Assembly (NCBI GenBank): GCA_020060385.1
Contig: JAGVAH010000154.1
Span: 1-41,106, forward strand
From: Syntrophobacterales bacterium
GTDB taxonomy: Bacteria > Desulfobacterota > Desulfobaccia > Desulfobaccales > 0-14-0-80-60-11
Direction: 5' to 3'
DNA length: 41,106 bases
Position numbers and translations under genes: made by a program. The notes under the pieces were generated by a model that did no database searches, had not been told where the DNA came from, and saw only the letters and a list, made by a program, of their open reading frames with translations. Of the stretch, positions 40,357 through 41,106 are shown piece by piece (within the stretch, counting starts at the first letter, position 1; each line of letters starts with the position of its first letter).

Positions 40357-41106
40357 GTGGAGTTCATTTTAACGGAGCAGCAGGATCATGTGGGCATCAT
40401 CACCCTGAACAACGACCGGAAGCGCAACGCCCTGGGCAAGACCCTCATCAAGGAGTTGATCCAGGCCCTGAACGGCATGATCCATCAAAGGGTCCGGGTG
40501 GTGATTCTCCGGGCCAATCCCGGGGCCAAGGTCTGGTCCGCGGGCTTTGACATCAGCGAATTGCCCCAACCCGGCCGGGACCCCCTGTCTTATTTCGACC
40601 CCCTGGAGCAGGCCATCCGGGCCATTCAGCGCTGCCCCGCGCCGGTCCTGGCCATGATCGAAGGCAGCGTCTGGGGCGGCGCCTGCGAGCTGGCCCTGGT
40701 CTGCGACCTTCTCGTCGGCACGCCGGAGACCACTTTTGCCATCACCCCGGCCAAGATCGGCATCCCTTACAACCCCTCCGGCGTTCTTCATGTCCTGAAC
40801 GTCGTAGGCATGGCCGTGGCCAAGGAGATGTTCTTCACCGCCCAGCCTTTGAACGCCCAGCGGGCCTACAGCCTGGGGGTGCTCAATTACCTGGTGCCCG
40901 CAGCGGACCTGGAGGCCTTCACCCTGGAAAAGGCCCGGCAGATTTGCGCCAATTCCCCCGCCAGCATCGGGGTCATCAAAGAGCAGCTGCGCCTGCTGGG
41001 GAACGCTCTGCCCTTGAGCCCGGAGACCTTCGAGCGCATCCAGGGCTTGCGCCGCCTGGTTTATGATAGCCACGATTACCAGGAAGGTCAAAAGGCTTTT
41101 TTGGAA
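40357..41106 (+). CDS. Methylmalonyl-CoA decarboxylase-like crotonase, 3'-truncated by the window
   Basis: 250 codons are present with no stop, so the 3' end lies beyond the window. The sequence follows E. coli ScpB (YgfG; 261 residues) closely: NNDRKRNALGKTLIKELIQAL, VWSAGFDISELP, GRDPLSYFDPLEQ, MIEGSVWGGACELALVCDL, FAITPAKIGIPYN and FERIQGLRRLVYDS. ScpB decarboxylates methylmalonyl-CoA to propionyl-CoA. The crotonase oxyanion-hole segments (SAGFDI; GSVWGGACE) are intact. Start: GTG 40357, six bases after GGGAGGA. Perhaps 8-12 residues are missing at the end. The scpA-like mutase partner is not in the window. Confidence 0.92.
   Translation, partial: MEFILTEQQDHVGIITLNNDRKRNALGKTLIKELIQALNGMIHQRVRVVILRANPGAKVWSAGFDISELPQPGRDPLSYFDPLEQAIRAIQRCPAPVLAMIEGSVWGGACELALVCDLLVGTPETTFAITPAKIGIPYNPSGVLHVLNVVGMAVAKEMFFTAQPLNAQRAYSLGVLNYLVPAADLEAFTLEKARQICANSPASIGVIKEQLRLLGNALPLSPETFERIQGLRRLVYDSHDYQEGQKAFLE

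Noticed and set aside
40369-41091. Long open frame on the minus strand at the right edge
   Set aside because: It is the shadow of the scpB-like gene on the + strand, which has a good ribosome-binding site and close homology to crotonases.

Overview
The window is a GC-rich chromosomal segment of a Gram-negative bacterium. Lipoproteins, a Kdo-pathway isomerase (KdsD) and a TonB-like AgmX/PglI C-terminus imply an outer membrane. Gene content (HrcA-controlled grpE-dnaK, CHASE2 adenylate cyclase, PilZ, HD-GYP and GGDEF proteins, a monohaem cytochrome c, a methylmalonyl-CoA decarboxylase-like enzyme) and the many GC-rich intergenic palindromes fit Desulfobacterota (former Deltaproteobacteria). That placement is inference; there is no rRNA to test it. 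No integrase, transposase, phage or CRISPR locus was seen.

Layout. 0-6 kb: dispersed repeats, then gatB (-), fabD (+), a PilZ protein (-) and a CHASE2 adenylate cyclase (-). 6-11 kb: phoU and the heat-shock set hrcA-grpE-dnaK (+). 11-19.5 kb: an exported arabinofuranosidase-like glycoside hydrolase, a TPR/periplasmic-binding lipoprotein, a LysR regulator (-), a FlK-like thioesterase, a 4Fe-4S protein, a P1 peptidase and a HAD phosphatase. 19.6-22 kb: a VIT-vWA-AgmX surface protein (-). 22.3-24.6 kb: a strong promoter, an elongator-type tRNA-CAT and six small exported-protein genes that form three paralogous pairs, closed by a strong terminator. 24.8-30.2 kb (-): cytochrome c and TPR lipoprotein (coupled), an HD-GYP protein, a DHDPS-like protein lacking its catalytic residues, kdsD and a GAF-GGDEF cyclase. 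30.7-36.5 kb: a lipoprotein, UspA, an unrecognised protein with an internal duplication, a macrodomain protein, a zinc ribbon-Lcl-methyltransferase fusion, a thioredoxin-like protein without CxxC and a divergent HisI. 36.6-41.1 kb: priA (-), a zinc-ribbon membrane protein (-) and an scpB-like gene cut by the window end.

Themes. Nucleotide signalling is dense: a GGDEF cyclase with an intact inhibition site, an HD-GYP phosphodiesterase, a PilZ receptor and a class III adenylate cyclase. The GGDEF gene lies 9 bp upstream of kdsD, which may link c-di-GMP to lipopolysaccharide synthesis.

The best candidate for something undescribed is the tRNA-led array at 22.4-24.6 kb: two Lys/Pro-rich secreted proteins followed by a tandemly duplicated pair (cysteine-containing, Rap1a/Tai-like secreted protein plus glycine-zipper lipoprotein). 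The Lcl-methyltransferase fusion, the internally duplicated 288-residue protein and two probable neo-functionalised enzymes also stand out. Intergenic space is rich in short repeats: heptamer palindromes that supply stop codons, AACTTTG heptamers just upstream of start codons, and nested MITE-like palindromes.
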